DNA of 64,000 bases, taken from Ectothiorhodospiraceae bacterium BW-2. Lineage in GTDB: Bacteria; Pseudomonadota; Gammaproteobacteria; Thiohalomonadales; Thiohalomonadaceae. The stretch is from the NCBI GenBank assembly GCA_008375315.1, contig CP032507.1:2097001-2161000 (forward strand), in the 5' to 3' direction. Below the pieces are notes generated by a model that worked only from the letters and a program-made list of their open reading frames with translations, did no database searches and was not told where the DNA came from. Within the stretch, counting starts at the first letter, position 1; the number at the start of each line of letters is the position of its first letter. Both the position numbers and the translations under genes were made by a program. Positions 27,101-37,456 of the stretch are shown piece by piece.

Positions 27101-27781
27101 ATGAAAACGATAATCATCACCTTGCTGTTATTAAGCCATCTATCGAGCGGCTATGCGCTGGAAGTCGCGCCACGCTTAACAGATCGAGAGATTATCGAAT
27201 CGCTAGCCGATCTAAGGAGCGACATAGCGCGGGTTGACCAGCGTTTTGATGCTGTTGACCAGCGTTTTGAAGCCGTTAACCAGCGTTTTGAAGCCGTTAA
27301 CCAGCGTTTTGACGCCGTTGACCAGCGTTTTGACGCCGTTAACCAGCGGATCGATTCGCTAGAGAAGCAGACTGTAGAGCGTTTTGATGCGATGGAGAAG
27401 CAGACTAACGCTCGTTTTGACGCGATGGAGAAGCAGACGGCAGAGCGTTTTGACGCGATGGAGAAGCAGACCAACGCCCGTTTTGATGCGATTGACCAGC
27501 GTTTTGAGCAGATGAATGCTCAATTTGATAAGCTTTGGAATCTAATGTTGGTCATCATTGCCGGCGTCTTTGGCCTCATCGGTTTTGTGGTTTGGGATCG
27601 TAAAACGGCATTAAAGCCCCTAGAGCAGCGGTTAGAGCGGCTTGAGATGAGTCTGCAACAAGATTTTGAGATTCAGCATCGGCAGGGCTCAAAGATGACC
27701 CGACTGATAAACGCCCTTAAAGAGCTCGCGCAAAGCGACCCAAAACTGCAAGGGGTGCTGCGCAGCTTTTCTCTGCTGTAG
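27101..27781 (+). CDS. Membrane-anchored coiled-coil protein, paralogue 2
   Basis: 226 residues and nearly identical to the protein at 24904-25530. Same signal peptide, same coiled coil built from 7- and 11-residue units, same transmembrane helix (LWNLMLVIIAGVFGLIGFVVW) and same C-terminal helix. It has six 7-residue units and four 11-residue units, exactly 18 residues more than the first copy. SD AAGGAGAG precedes the ATG. Few substitutions outside the repeats indicate a recent duplication or ongoing gene conversion. Function unknown. It is followed by a perfect inverted repeat and the nuo promoter candidate. Confidence 0.88.
   Translation: MKTIIITLLLLSHLSSGYALEVAPRLTDREIIESLADLRSDIARVDQRFDAVDQRFEAVNQRFEAVNQRFDAVDQRFDAVNQRIDSLEKQTVERFDAMEKQTNARFDAMEKQTAERFDAMEKQTNARFDAIDQRFEQMNAQFDKLWNLMLVIIAGVFGLIGFVVWDRKTALKPLEQRLERLEMSLQQDFEIQHRQGSKMTRLINALKELAQSDPKLQGVLRSFSLL
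27233..27490 (+). repeat. Coding tandem repeats: 6 x 21 bp then 4 x 33 bp
   Basis: The 21-base units fill 27233-27358 and the 33-base units 27359-27490 inside the second coiled-coil gene. One more unit of each type than in the paralogue accounts for the whole length difference (7 plus 11 residues). Confidence 0.9.
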
Positions 27782-27793
27782 TTAAGTCGTTCC

Positions 27794-27851
27794 GGCCTTT
27801 TTTAGCCCCCATCCAACCCTTCTCTGTTGGGAAAGAGGGCTAAAAAAGGCC
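27794..27851. terminator. Perfect 15-bp inverted repeat, probable bidirectional terminator
   Basis: GGCCTTTTTTAGCCC (27794-27808) pairs perfectly with GGGCTAAAAAAGGCC (27837-27851); inside the 28-base loop CCAAC (27813-27817) pairs with GTTGG (27826-27830). It lies 13 bases after the second coiled-coil gene and before the nuo promoter candidate, so it would insulate the nuo operon. It is not a textbook terminator because the T-run is inside the left arm. Only the left arm survives after the first paralogue (25543-25557). Confidence 0.65.
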
Positions 27852-27859
27852 ACAAAATC

Positions 27860-27887
27860 TTGACAACCCCCCCGCCTCTGGTAGAGT
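27860..27887 (+). promoter_or_regulatory. Candidate sigma70 promoter for the nuo operon
   Basis: TTGACA (27860-27865), 16-base spacer, TAGAGT (27882-27887), about 82 bases before the nuoA ATG. The -35 is a perfect match and the -10 matches four of six positions. Its place between the inverted repeat and nuoA supports it. Confidence 0.5.
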
Positions 27888-27969
27888 GGTCAAGCTTTTT
27901 TGCGCTGCGCCTCGCCACGACTTAGGCTGAGGGTGCGGTGGAGGTTTAACCGAAATGTCTGTGTAACTT

Positions 27970-28326
27970 ATGCTGGAAAACTATCTGCCCGTTTTGATCT
28001 TCTTGGTTGTCGGCGTACTCTTTGGTGCGGTGATGCTTGGCATGGGTTTTCTGCTCTCGACCTCTAAGCCCGACAGAGAGAAGGACTCGCCTTACGAGTG
28101 CGGCTTTGAGGCGTTTGAAGATGCCCGTATGAAGTTCGATGTCCGCTTCTATCTGGTGGCGATTCTGTTTATTATTTTCGATCTGGAGATCGCCTTTCTC
28201 TTTCCTTGGGCGATTGTGCTGCGAGATATCGGCCTTTTCGGCCTACTAGCGATGGGGCTCTTTTTGGCAATTTTAGTGGTTGGGTTCATCTATGAGTGGA
28301 AAAAAGGGGCACTGCGGTGGGAATAG
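27970..28326 (+). CDS. nuoA: NADH-quinone oxidoreductase subunit A
   Basis: 118 residues with three hydrophobic helices and the subunit A signatures [22 protein letters not shown] and [17 protein letters not shown]. It is a membrane-arm subunit near the quinone cavity of complex I. First gene of the fourteen-gene operon. Its stop lies inside the nuoB start region, so the two genes overlap by 10 bases. Confidence 0.96.
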   Translation: MLENYLPVLIFLVVGVLFGAVMLGMGFLLSTSKPDREKDSPYECGFEAFEDARMKFDVRFYLVAILFIIFDLEIAFLFPWAIVLRDIGLFGLLAMGLFLAILVVGFIYEWKKGALRWE

Positions 28327-28805
28327 AGGGCAAGCTGAATGAGGGGGTTGTAACTACCTCTCTTGATAGCCTAATTAACTGGGCGCGAACCGGCTCAATG
28401 TGGCCGATGACCTTTGGGCTAGCCTGCTGTGCGGTGGAGATGATGCACGCTGGGGCGGCTCGTTACGATCTGGATCGTTTTGGAATCATTTTTCGCCCCA
28501 GTCCGCGCCAATCCGATGTGATGATTGTGGCCGGAACCTTATGTAATAAAATGGCTCCAGCGCTGCGTAAGGTCTATGACCAGATGGCCGAACCGCGCTG
28601 GGTGATCTCTATGGGCTCTTGTGCTAATGGCGGCGGTTACTACCACTACTCCTACTCAGTGGTGCGCGGCTGTGATCGCATTGTACCGGTCGATGTCTAT
28701 GTCCCCGGCTGTCCGCCGACGGCTGAGGCGCTGCTCTACGGCATTTTGCAGCTACAGCAGAAGATCCAGCGCACCAATACCATTGCTCGACCGAAGGTGG
28801 CTTGA
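28317..28805 (+). CDS. nuoB: NADH-quinone oxidoreductase subunit B
   Basis: 162 residues from GTG 28317, giving the usual [10 protein letters not shown] start, with AAGGGG about 7 bases upstream; the in-frame ATG at 28296 would add seven residues from within nuoA. Cysteines for the terminal cluster N2 are in [20 protein letters not shown] and VPGCPP. The subunit sits in the peripheral arm at the quinone site. Confidence 0.95.
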   Translation: MGIEGKLNEGVVTTSLDSLINWARTGSMWPMTFGLACCAVEMMHAGAARYDLDRFGIIFRPSPRQSDVMIVAGTLCNKMAPALRKVYDQMAEPRWVISMGSCANGGGYYHYSYSVVRGCDRIVPVDVYVPGCPPTAEALLYGILQLQQKIQRTNTIARPKVA

Positions 28806-28807
28806 CG

Positions 28808-29437
28808 ATGTCTGACTACTATCTTGCCCTCTCTGAGAGCGTCAGTTCGGTGTTAGGCGAACTCTGTGGCGAGAGAGTTGTCGCCCATCGGGAGCTAACA
28901 GTGACGCTCAGTGCGGCCACTCTGCTCGCCGCCATGACGCGGTTACGCGATGATGAGGCACTCAAGTTTGAACAGCTGATCGACCTGTGCGGTGTTGACT
29001 ATCTTGACTACCATGGTAAACAGCAGCTACAGCGTCAGGGCCGTTTTGCCGTCGTCTATCATCTACAGTCGATTAGTCTAAACCATCGGCTGCGAGTGCG
29101 CTGTTTTTGCGAGGAGGAGGCGATGCCGCTGCTCCCCTCGGTGACCACTATTTGGAGCTGTGCCGACTGGTTTGAGCGAGAGGCGTTTGATCTCTATGGC
29201 ATCCTGTTTGAAGGCCATCCCGATTTACGCCGCATTTTGACCGACTATGGCTTTATCGGCCATCCGTTTCGCAAAGATTTCCCGATAAGTGGCCATGTTG
29301 AGATGCGCTACGATGAGCAGAAGCAGCGGGTTGTCTATCAGCCAGTGACGATTGATCCCCGTGATCAGATCCCAAAAGTGGTTCGGGAAGATCACCGCTA
29401 CCTCTCTCCTGCTGCCGAGGAGGCCAAGAATGGCTGA
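28808..29437 (+). CDS. nuoC: NADH-quinone oxidoreductase subunit C
   Basis: 209 residues from ATG 28808, with AAGGTGG about 8 bases upstream; a TTG two codons earlier overlaps the nuoB stop. Family signatures are [47 protein letters not shown] and [16 protein letters not shown]. It is a separate gene here rather than fused to nuoD. Overlaps nuoD by 8 bases. Confidence 0.95.
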   Translation: MSDYYLALSESVSSVLGELCGERVVAHRELTVTLSAATLLAAMTRLRDDEALKFEQLIDLCGVDYLDYHGKQQLQRQGRFAVVYHLQSISLNHRLRVRCFCEEEAMPLLPSVTTIWSCADWFEREAFDLYGILFEGHPDLRRILTDYGFIGHPFRKDFPISGHVEMRYDEQKQRVVYQPVTIDPRDQIPKVVREDHRYLSPAAEEAKNG

Positions 29438-30689
29438 AATTCGTAACTATACCCTTAACTTTGGCCCACAGCATCCGGCCGCCCATGGCGTGTTGCGGCT
29501 CATTCTGGAGATGGATGGCGAGGTGATTGAGCGAGCCGATCCCCACATCGGTCTGCTCCATCGCGGGACTGAGAAGCTGGCCGAGACTAAACACTATCTA
29601 CAGAGTTTGCCCTATATGGATAGACTCGACTATGTCTCCATGATGTCTAACGAACACGCCTACTGTATGGCGATAGAGAAGGCGTTAGGGTTGGAGGTGC
29701 CGCTGCGGGCGCAATATATTCGGGTGATGTTTGACGAAGTGACTCGCATTTTGAACCATCTTATGTGGCTCGGTGCCCACGCCCTTGATGTCGGTGCGAT
29801 GACGGTGTTTCTCTACGCTTTTCGGGAGCGAGAAGATCTGATGGATTGCTACGAGGCAGTCTCTGGGGCGAGGCTCCACGCCGCCTACTATCGCCCTGGT
29901 GGAGTCTATCGTGACCTACCCGCTAAGATGCCGCAGTTTAATCAGCAGGCGACTAAATACCACTCAGCGGAGGAGCTGCGACGGCTAAATGAGCCGCGAC
30001 AGGGATCGTTGCTCGATTTTATCGAAGATTTTACCCACCGTTTTCCCGGCTATATTGATGAGTATGAGACCCTGTTGACCGATAACCGTATCTGGAAACA
30101 GCGCCTAGTCAATATTGGCGTTGTGACCCCGGAGCGGGCGTTGCAGCTCGGGTTAAGTGGGCCGATGCTGCGCGGTTCGGGGATAGCGTGGGATCTACGC
30201 AAAAAGCAGCCTTATGAGGTCTATGATAGACTCGATTTCGATATCCCCGTCGGGGTTAACGGCGACTGTTATGATCGCTATTTAGTTCGCATTGAGGAGA
30301 TGCGCCAGTCGAACCGCCTCATCAAGCAGGCGATTCAGTGGCTAAGAGAGCACCCAGGCCCGGTGATTACCGATAATCGCAAGGTAGCGCCACCGCCACG
30401 AGAAGAGATGAAGCAGGAGATGGAGGCGCTTATTCACCACTTTAAGCTCTTTAGTGAGGGCTTTACCATCCCTGAAGGGGAGGTCTATGCGGCAGTGGAG
30501 CACCCAAAAGGGGAGTTTGGTATCTATCTAATCTCTGATGGAGCGAATAAGCCCTACCGCTTAAAGATTCGTGCCCCCGGTTTTGCCCACCTTGCCTCAA
30601 TGAATGAGATGGTTTCGGGACACATGCTCGCTGATGTGGTGGCTGTGATTGGAACCCAAGATATTGTATTTGGAGAGATTGATCGCTAA
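29430..30689 (+). CDS. nuoD: NADH-quinone oxidoreductase subunit D
   Basis: 419 residues from ATG 29430 ([20 protein letters not shown]), the normal N-terminus; an upstream in-frame ATG at 29352 lies within nuoC and is rejected. Conserved [36 protein letters not shown] and the C-terminal VFGEIDR are present. The subunit forms the quinone pocket with NuoB. Its last base is shared with the nuoE start (TAATG). Confidence 0.96.
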   Translation: MAEIRNYTLNFGPQHPAAHGVLRLILEMDGEVIERADPHIGLLHRGTEKLAETKHYLQSLPYMDRLDYVSMMSNEHAYCMAIEKALGLEVPLRAQYIRVMFDEVTRILNHLMWLGAHALDVGAMTVFLYAFREREDLMDCYEAVSGARLHAAYYRPGGVYRDLPAKMPQFNQQATKYHSAEELRRLNEPRQGSLLDFIEDFTHRFPGYIDEYETLLTDNRIWKQRLVNIGVVTPERALQLGLSGPMLRGSGIAWDLRKKQPYEVYDRLDFDIPVGVNGDCYDRYLVRIEEMRQSNRLIKQAIQWLREHPGPVITDNRKVAPPPREEMKQEMEALIHHFKLFSEGFTIPEGEVYAAVEHPKGEFGIYLISDGANKPYRLKIRAPGFAHLASMNEMVSGHMLADVVAVIGTQDIVFGEIDR

Positions 30690-31207
30690 TGAGTGCTGCT
30701 GACCAGAGTCTGTTAACCGAGGAGTCTCGTATTGAGCTCGATAGCTGGATTGCCAAATATCCCCCCGAGCACAAAGTCTCGGCCGTGATGGCTGGGCTGC
30801 GTATCGCCCAAGAGCAGAATGGGGGTTGGCTCAGTAATGAGTTAATTGAAGCGGTTGCCGACTACCTTGAGATGCCCAACATTGCCGCCTACGAAGTGGC
30901 TACCTTCTACTCAATGTATGAGCGTGAGGCGGTAGGCAGACATAAGCTCTGCCTCTGCACCAATATCTCCTGTATGTTGCGCGGCTCGGATGAGTTAGTT
31001 AACCATCTACAGCAGCGGTTGGGGATTAAATTAGGCGAGACCACGGCCGATGGGCGGATTACCCTAAAAGAGGTGGAGTGTCTCGGTGCCTGTGTCAATG
31101 CGCCGGTAGCGCAACTTGGCCGCGACTATTACGAAAATCTGACTCCGGATGCGCTAGATCGCATTTTGGATCAACTCGATGAGTCTGTTTTGAAGGAGCC
31201 GTCGTGA
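30689..31207 (+). CDS. nuoE: NADH-quinone oxidoreductase subunit E
   Basis: 172 residues, thioredoxin-like [2Fe-2S] protein. The cluster cysteines appear as CTNISC and CLGACVNAP. Helical N-terminus has [17 protein letters not shown] and the conserved VATFYSMY. It forms the NADH-input module with NuoF and NuoG. Ends in a 4-base overlap (GTGA) with nuoF. Confidence 0.95.
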   Translation: MSAADQSLLTEESRIELDSWIAKYPPEHKVSAVMAGLRIAQEQNGGWLSNELIEAVADYLEMPNIAAYEVATFYSMYEREAVGRHKLCLCTNISCMLRGSDELVNHLQQRLGIKLGETTADGRITLKEVECLGACVNAPVAQLGRDYYENLTPDALDRILDQLDESVLKEPS

Positions 31208-32469
31208 CAAATCAGGTCTGTTTCCGAACCCTAGATCAAGAGACCCCTTGGAGATTGGAGAGCTACGCGAGTGCCGGTGGGTATGAGGTATTCAAACGAC
31301 TCTTGACAGAGAAGACCCCGGCGGCGGAGATTATCGACGAACTGAAGAGGTCGGCGCTACGGGGTCGCGGTGGTGCCGGCTTTCCGACCGGACTGAAGTG
31401 GAGCTTTATGCCCAAAGATGAGCGGCAGAAGTATATCGTCTGCAACTCCGATGAGGGGGAGCCGGGCACCTGCAAAGATAGAGATATACTGCGCTACAAC
31501 CCGCACCAACTCATTGAGGGGATGGCGATTGCCGGTTATACCATCGGTGCCTCCATGGGCTACAACTACATTCGGGGCGAGTTCTGGGAGCCGTATGAGC
31601 GCTTTCAAGGCGCGATAGAGGAGGCGCGAGCTGCGGGCCTACTAGGCAGAGATATTCTCGGCAGCGGTTTTGATTTCGATCTAGAGGTACACCTCGGTGC
31701 CGGTGCCTATGTCTGTGGCGAAGAGACGGCGCTATTAGAGTCGTTAGAGGGCAAAAAGGGGCAGCCCCGTTTTAAACCCCCCTTTCCGGCCAACTATGGC
31801 CTCTATGGGCAGCCGACAACCATTAATAATACCGAAACCCTCGCCTCAGTACCGATCATTTTAGCCAAAGGCGGAGAGTGGTTTCTCAACTTAGGCAAGC
31901 CGAATAATGGGGGTGAGAAGCTCTTCTGTCTGTCGGGTCATGTTAATAAGCCGGCTAACTATGAGATTCCGCTAGGCACACCCTTTAGTGAGCTACTAGA
32001 GATGGCTGGCGGCGTGCTCGATGGGCGCCAGCTCAAAGCGGTGATTCCCGGCGGCAGCTCAACCCCAGTACTTCCTGCCGCTAAGGCGATGGCGATGAGT
32101 ATGGATTACGACTCGATCGCAGCGGCCGGATCGATGCTAGGGGCGGGCTCAGTGATTGTGATCGCTGAGGGGACCTGCATGGTCAAAGTGCTGGAGCGCT
32201 TAGCCTACTTCTACCATGAAGAGTCGTGTGGCCAGTGTACCCCCTGTCGTGAGGGGACTGGCTGGCTCTATCGAATCATTCACCGTATCGAAAATGGTCA
32301 GGGGCGGCCAGAGGATTTAGACCAGCTCGATGATGTCGCCAGTCGTATTATGGGCAATACCATCTGTGCGCTAGGGGATGCGGCGGCGATGCCGGTGCGC
32401 AGTTTTCTGGAACACTTTCGCCATGAGTTCGAGTACCATATCGAGCATAAGCGGTGTATGGATAGCTAG
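31204..32469 (+). CDS. nuoF: NADH-quinone oxidoreductase subunit F
   Basis: 421 residues from a GTG start. NADH/FMN site [14 protein letters not shown] and [28 protein letters not shown], and the [4Fe-4S] N3 cluster motif [14 protein letters not shown] with a later cysteine in GNTICALGD. It accepts hydride from NADH and passes electrons to the iron-sulfur chain. Confidence 0.96.
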   Translation: MTNQVCFRTLDQETPWRLESYASAGGYEVFKRLLTEKTPAAEIIDELKRSALRGRGGAGFPTGLKWSFMPKDERQKYIVCNSDEGEPGTCKDRDILRYNPHQLIEGMAIAGYTIGASMGYNYIRGEFWEPYERFQGAIEEARAAGLLGRDILGSGFDFDLEVHLGAGAYVCGEETALLESLEGKKGQPRFKPPFPANYGLYGQPTTINNTETLASVPIILAKGGEWFLNLGKPNNGGEKLFCLSGHVNKPANYEIPLGTPFSELLEMAGGVLDGRQLKAVIPGGSSTPVLPAAKAMAMSMDYDSIAAAGSMLGAGSVIVIAEGTCMVKVLERLAYFYHEESCGQCTPCREGTGWLYRIIHRIENGQGRPEDLDQLDDVASRIMGNTICALGDAAAMPVRSFLEHFRHEFEYHIEHKRCMDS

Positions 32470-32484
32470 ACGGGCGGAGAAGAG

Positions 32485-34887
32485 ATGAGACAAGTTACAA
32501 TTGAGCTTAATGGTCAGCCACTACAGGTCGATAGCGACCGCTATGTGATCGAGGTAGCCGATGAGTATGGCGTGACCATCCCTCGCTTCTGTTACCACGG
32601 CAAACTCTCACTCGCGGCTAGCTGCCGGATGTGCCTAGTCGAAGTTGAACGGGCACCTAAACCGATGCCTGCCTGCGCCACACCGGTCGCCGAGGGGATG
32701 AAGATTCATACCCGTTCCCCCAAAGCGATTGCAGCACAGCGCTCAGTGATGGAGTTTCTGCTTATTAACCACCCGCTCGATTGTCCGATTTGCGATCAGG
32801 GGGGGGAGTGTGACCTACAAGATATCGCCGTCGGCTACGGTAATAACGCCTCTCGTTACCGTGAGAGCAAGCGGGTGGTGGTGGATCACGATATCGGGCC
32901 GTTAATTAGCACCGATATGACACGCTGTATTCAGTGTACCCGCTGTGTCCGTTTTGGGCAGGAGATTGCTGGGGTGATGGAGCTAGGGGCACCGGGTCGG
33001 GGCGAGCATATGCATATCGCCACCTATTTAGAGGGATCGGTCGATGCCGAAATATCGGCTAATGTGATCGATCTCTGCCCAGTCGGAGCGCTGACCTCAA
33101 AGCCGTACCGCTTTAGTGCCCGCTCGTGGGAGTTGAGCTCTATGACATCGATCTCCCCCCACGATATCTTAGGCAGCCATCTGCGGGTCGATACGCTGCG
33201 GGGGGAGGTCAAACGGGTTGTGCCGGCAGAGTGCGAGGCCTTAAATGAGTGTTGGCTCTCAGATAGAGACCGATTTAGTTATCAGGCGTTGACCCACCCC
33301 GACAGGTTATTAACTCCCGAAATTAAACGGGATGGTCGGTGGCAGAAGATCGACTGGGATAGTGCACTAACCTATGCGGCCGAAGGGTTGCTAGGGGTGG
33401 TCAAAGAGTCGGGTAGCAGCGCTCTCGGAGCGTTACTCAGTGCTGAGTCTTCAGTAGAAGAGCTCTATTTAGCACAAAAACTGCTGCGTGGTCTCGGGAG
33501 TCACCATATCGATAGCCGCCTCTGGCGTAGTGACTTCTCCACCCAACAGGGCGATCCGCACCGCCCCGGTTTTGCCAAACCGCTGGCCGAACTGATGGCG
33601 GTGCCGTTGCTGCTGGTTATCGGTAGTGATCTGACTAAGGAGCAGCCGCTACTAGCCCAGCGGGTTCGTCGTGCAGCGCGTGAGTTACCGTGTGAAGTGG
33701 TGGCGCTCAATCCGATAGACTTCGACCTGCGTCTGCCAGCCTCGCCACTGTCGCAACACCTCGCACCACTGGTGCTAGAGGGCCACCTTGCCGGTACGGT
33801 CAAACAGTTGGCTAAGCTGAGCGGTAGCGCAGTCGCCGAACCCCATCGGGAGTGGATAGAGCAGGCAAGTGTCGGTACACGCGAAGAGGCGCTGGCCGAC
33901 AAATTGGCGCAGCAGCACGGCCAGATTTCGATCTTATTAGGGGCACACGCCATGGCGCTGCCGAACTATGGCCGCCTGCAGCAGTTAGCCGCACTGCTAG
34001 CTAAGTTAAGTGGTGCCTCCCTGTCGCTACTGCCTACCGGGGGGAATAGTGCGGGCGCGGCATTAGCAGGGGCACTCCCGCACCGCCTTGCTGGCGGGGC
34101 GACTATTGAGGGTGGCGATGCGGGGATGAGCTGGCCACAGATGTTTAGCGAGGGGCTTAAAGGGTATCTGCTACTCAATGTCGAACCGGTAGATGATTGT
34201 CTCGATAGTCAGTTAGCCTATCAAGGGCTAGCTAAGGCCGATTTTGTGGTAGCGTTAAGTAGTTATGGGAGCGATTTGCTGCGAGAGCAGGCCGATCTAC
34301 TGCTGCCGATTGCGCCATTTTTGGAGTCAGAGGGGACTTTTATCAATGGCTTAGGGGAGTGGCAGAGCTACTTTGCGACGGTTCCCCCGCAAGGTGAGAG
34401 TAAACCGGCTTGGAAGCTGCTGCGGGTGCTGGGCAATCTGTGTGATCTGGCCGGATTTGAGCAGATGGAGCTGTGTGATGTCACGGCCGAGCTACGGGAG
34501 ATCGTCTCACCGCTCGATGATAGCGACTCTGTGGCAGTGACAGCCGTTAGTGTCGCCGACCCTTCGCCCTCAGCGGGGCTACAGCGTCTCGCCGCCGCCG
34601 CTATCTATCGCGCCTCGCCGATGCTGCGGCGGGCCACGGCGCTGCAAGCGACTCAAGACGGTGTGCGGGCCGATACTCTGCGTCTCTCAAGTGCGACAGC
34701 GACCGCTGCCAAAATTGATGTCAGCGCCACTGACATTGAGTTAAAAGCGGCAGATCTCTCGCTAACCCTCAATTGGGTTGTGGATGAGGGTGTGCCGCCG
34801 GACTGCTTCTATCTGGCAGCTGGCAGTGAAGCGGCACGCAGAGTGCCGCTGCAGGGCCGTTTTGAACTCAGTCGCGTAGCGGATTAA
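32485..34887 (+). CDS. nuoG: NADH-quinone oxidoreductase subunit G
   Basis: 800 residues, shorter than the roughly 900 of E. coli and Pseudomonas. The N-terminal [2Fe-2S] cysteines are in PRFCYHGKLSLAASCRMC and PACATPV. The HxxxCxxCxxxxxC cluster is in HPLDCPICDQGGECDLQD, and the N4 motif is TRCIQCTRCVRF. A molybdopterin-oxidoreductase-like domain (without a cofactor in this family) fills the C-terminal half, beginning about residue 220. The last 130 residues are low in conserved motifs. Confidence 0.95.
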   Translation: MRQVTIELNGQPLQVDSDRYVIEVADEYGVTIPRFCYHGKLSLAASCRMCLVEVERAPKPMPACATPVAEGMKIHTRSPKAIAAQRSVMEFLLINHPLDCPICDQGGECDLQDIAVGYGNNASRYRESKRVVVDHDIGPLISTDMTRCIQCTRCVRFGQEIAGVMELGAPGRGEHMHIATYLEGSVDAEISANVIDLCPVGALTSKPYRFSARSWELSSMTSISPHDILGSHLRVDTLRGEVKRVVPAECEALNECWLSDRDRFSYQALTHPDRLLTPEIKRDGRWQKIDWDSALTYAAEGLLGVVKESGSSALGALLSAESSVEELYLAQKLLRGLGSHHIDSRLWRSDFSTQQGDPHRPGFAKPLAELMAVPLLLVIGSDLTKEQPLLAQRVRRAARELPCEVVALNPIDFDLRLPASPLSQHLAPLVLEGHLAGTVKQLAKLSGSAVAEPHREWIEQASVGTREEALADKLAQQHGQISILLGAHAMALPNYGRLQQLAALLAKLSGASLSLLPTGGNSAGAALAGALPHRLAGGATIEGGDAGMSWPQMFSEGLKGYLLLNVEPVDDCLDSQLAYQGLAKADFVVALSSYGSDLLREQADLLLPIAPFLESEGTFINGLGEWQSYFATVPPQGESKPAWKLLRVLGNLCDLAGFEQMELCDVTAELREIVSPLDDSDSVAVTAVSVADPSPSAGLQRLAAAAIYRASPMLRRATALQATQDGVRADTLRLSSATATAAKIDVSATDIELKAADLSLTLNWVVDEGVPPDCFYLAAGSEAARRVPLQGRFELSRVAD

Positions 34888-34911
34888 CAGGGAGCCACAA
34901 GGGAGAGCGTT

Positions 34912-35985
34912 ATGGTGGAGTTTCTACAGTCGATAATGACCACAATCGGTCTGCCCGAGGGGCTGCAATATCTGCTAATGACCCTACTGAAAATAGCGGC
35001 TATTTTGCTGCCGCTGCTCGCTGCCGTCGCCTACTACACGCTGGCAGAGCGCAAAGTGATAGGCTACATGCAGGTTCGTATCGGCCCGAATCGAGTCGGC
35101 CCTCGGGGGCTGCTGCAGCCGATTGCCGATGCGGTTAAGTTAATGTTTAAGGAGATTGTGATCCCCTCTCGGGCCGATAAGCCGCTATTTATTATCGCCC
35201 CTATCTTATCGATGGCACCGGCGCTAGCGGCTTGGGCGGTGATTCCCTTTAACAGTGAGCTGATTTTGGCCGATGTCGATGCCTCGCTGCTCTATGTGCT
35301 AGCGCTCACATCAATTGGTGTCTATGGGGTGATTGTGGCCGGTTGGGCGTCGAACTCTAAGTATGCTCTGCTAGGGGCGATGCGTTCGGCGGCGCAGATC
35401 GTGTCGTATGAGATTGCGATGGGCTTTGCCCTAGTCGGCGTCTTAATGGCCGCCGGTAGTATCAATTTAGGTGAGATTGTCAATGGCCAGCAGGGGGGGA
35501 TTTGGCACTGGTACTGGCTGCCGCTGCTGCCGCTGTTCTTGGTCTATTTTATCTCCGGTGTCGCCGAAACCAATCGTGCCCCCTTTGATGTCGCTGAAGG
35601 GGAGTCGGAGATTGTGGCCGGCTTCCATGTCGAGTACTCTGGAATGGCGTTTGCAGTCTTCTTTTTGGCCGAATATGCCAATATGATCCTTATCTCGTTA
35701 CTGACAGCACTGATGTTTATGGGGGGGTGGCTGTCACCGTTTGAGGGCTTTGAGGCCTTCGCCGGAACGCTATTAGCGGAGTCGAGTATCGTCTGGTTGC
35801 TTCTAAAAACGGCGCTCTTTATGTTTCTGTTTCTCTGGTTTCGGGCTACCTTTCCCCGCTACCGTTACGATCAGATTATGCGGTTGGGGTGGAAGGTCTT
35901 CATTCCGATCACCCTCGTCTGGATTGCCGTCGTCGGGGTCGCGGTGGTGGCTGAATTAGGCCCCTGGTTTACACTCAATGGATAA
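34912..35985 (+). CDS. nuoH: NADH-quinone oxidoreductase subunit H
   Basis: 357 residues with about eight transmembrane helices. Signatures are [66 protein letters not shown]-type block and [14 protein letters not shown]. It links the quinone chamber of the peripheral arm to the membrane arm. A weak SD precedes the ATG at 34912. Confidence 0.96.
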   Translation: MVEFLQSIMTTIGLPEGLQYLLMTLLKIAAILLPLLAAVAYYTLAERKVIGYMQVRIGPNRVGPRGLLQPIADAVKLMFKEIVIPSRADKPLFIIAPILSMAPALAAWAVIPFNSELILADVDASLLYVLALTSIGVYGVIVAGWASNSKYALLGAMRSAAQIVSYEIAMGFALVGVLMAAGSINLGEIVNGQQGGIWHWYWLPLLPLFLVYFISGVAETNRAPFDVAEGESEIVAGFHVEYSGMAFAVFFLAEYANMILISLLTALMFMGGWLSPFEGFEAFAGTLLAESSIVWLLLKTALFMFLFLWFRATFPRYRYDQIMRLGWKVFIPITLVWIAVVGVAVVAELGPWFTLNG

Positions 35986-36003
35986 CCAAGCAGGTAGGCA
36001 AGC

Positions 36004-36492
36004 ATGAGCGCAATGTTACAACTCTTAAAGAGTCTGACTCTCGCCGAGCTACGCAAAGGGCTAGGGGTCACTGGCCGCTACTTTTTTAAGCGCAAATTGA
36101 CGGTACAATACCCTGAGGAGCGGGCACCTATCTCGCCTAGATTTCGTGGTCAGCACGCTCAGCGGCGCTACCCTAATGGTGAGGAGCGCTGTATCGCCTG
36201 CAAACTGTGTGAGGTGATCTGTCCGGCGCAGGCGATTACGATTGAGGCCGAAGAGCGCAGCGATGGTAGCCGTCGAACCACTCGCTACGATATCGATCTA
36301 GCTAAGTGTATCTTTTGTGGCTTTTGTGAGGAGGCGTGTCCGGTCGATGCTATCGTTGAGACTCATCTCTACGAGTATCATGGCGAGTCGCGTGACGATC
36401 TACTCCTTACCAAAGCGAAGTTGCTGGCGAATGGTGATAAGTATGAGACCCAAATCGCCGCCGCTCGTGCCGAAGATGCCCCCTACCGTTAG
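36004..36492 (+). CDS. nuoI: NADH-quinone oxidoreductase subunit I
   Basis: 162 residues. Two [4Fe-4S] motifs, [12 protein letters not shown] and [12 protein letters not shown], provide clusters N6a and N6b on the way to NuoB. The amphipathic N-terminus ([21 protein letters not shown]) anchors it to the membrane. SD AGGCA at about 7 bases before the ATG. Confidence 0.96.
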   Translation: MSAMLQLLKSLTLAELRKGLGVTGRYFFKRKLTVQYPEERAPISPRFRGQHAQRRYPNGEERCIACKLCEVICPAQAITIEAEERSDGSRRTTRYDIDLAKCIFCGFCEEACPVDAIVETHLYEYHGESRDDLLLTKAKLLANGDKYETQIAAARAEDAPYR

Positions 36493-36512
36493 CGTGTGGA
36501 GTTTATAGCGTT

Positions 36513-37118
36513 ATGTCATTAGAGCAGTTGGTCTTCTACTTTTTTGCCGGGGTGCTGCTTGTGGCCGCACTGATGGTGGTGACGGTGAAAAATCCGGTGC
36601 GTGCGGCGCTATTTCTGGTGCTCGGCTTTTTTGCCAGTGCGGCACTATGGCTGCTACTAGAGGCGGAGTTTCTCGCGATTACCCTCATTTTAGTCTATGT
36701 CGGTGCGGTGATGGTGCTGTTTCTGTTTGTGGTGATGATGCTCGATATTAATCTTGCTATCCTGCGAGAGGGGTTTGCCCGCTATCTGCCGCTAGGAGTC
36801 GCTGTTGCTGTGGTCATGGCGGTTATGATGGTGATGGTCGTGGGGGGGGAGCCGTTCGGACTAGAGCACGCTGCTGCACCGGAGCGACAGGGGGCTGAAT
36901 TTAGCAATACCCGTCTGTTAGGCAGTGTCCTCTACACCGACTATCTGTTTGCGTTTGAGTTAGCTGCCGTGGTGCTGTTAGTGGCGATTATTGCCGCGAT
37001 TGCGCTAACGCTGCGCCACCGAGATACCACCAAGTTTCAGGAGGTGGGTAATCAGGTGGTAGTGAGTCGTGAGGATCGGGTTCGCCTGGTTAAAATGGAG
37101 CCTGAGCAGCGGCGTTAG
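36513..37118 (+). CDS. nuoJ: NADH-quinone oxidoreductase subunit J
   Basis: 201 residues, five predicted transmembrane helices. [30 protein letters not shown] and [18 protein letters not shown] are the NuoJ signatures. Membrane-arm subunit; the C-terminal 25 residues are charged and cytoplasmic. Confidence 0.95.
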   Translation: MSLEQLVFYFFAGVLLVAALMVVTVKNPVRAALFLVLGFFASAALWLLLEAEFLAITLILVYVGAVMVLFLFVVMMLDINLAILREGFARYLPLGVAVAVVMAVMMVMVVGGEPFGLEHAAAPERQGAEFSNTRLLGSVLYTDYLFAFELAAVVLLVAIIAAIALTLRHRDTTKFQEVGNQVVVSREDRVRLVKMEPEQRR

Positions 37119-37141
37119 CCCTGTTCAATAAGGAGAGCGTT

Positions 37142-37447
37142 GTGATAGCACTTGCCGATTATTTGACTGTGAGCGCCATACTCTTCAGTATCAGTATGGC
37201 TGGGGTTTTTATTAACCGTAAGAATCTGATTATTCTATTAATGTGTATTGAGTTAATGTTACTGGCAGTCAATATTAACTTTATCGCCTTCGCCCACTTT
37301 TTGGGGGATAGTGCCGGGCAGGTGTTTGTCTTCTTTATTCTGACTGTGGCGGCTGCGGAGGCGGCGATAGGGCTGGCGATTCTGGTGGTGCTGTTTCGTA
37401 ACAAACGCACTATTAATGTGGCTGATCTGAATGGGTTGAAAGGGTAG
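37142..37447 (+). CDS. nuoK: NADH-quinone oxidoreductase subunit K
   Basis: 101 residues from a GTG start that follows AGGAGAG at about 6 bases. Three helices with the conserved buried glutamate in [16 protein letters not shown] and [15 protein letters not shown]. MrpC-like antiporter-type subunit. Confidence 0.95.
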   Translation: MIALADYLTVSAILFSISMAGVFINRKNLIILLMCIELMLLAVNINFIAFAHFLGDSAGQVFVFFILTVAAAEAAIGLAILVVLFRNKRTINVADLNGLKG

Positions 37448-37456
37448 GAGCGCTTC

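Noticed and set aside
24859-27490. CRISPR array in the repeat-rich coiled-coil genes
   Set aside because: The 21- and 33-bp units are contiguous coding repeats without unique spacers, and no cas genes are present.
29352-29429. Upstream in-frame ATG extending nuoD by 26 residues
   Set aside because: The extension lies inside nuoC and is unconserved; the conserved [16 protein letters not shown] start is at 29430.
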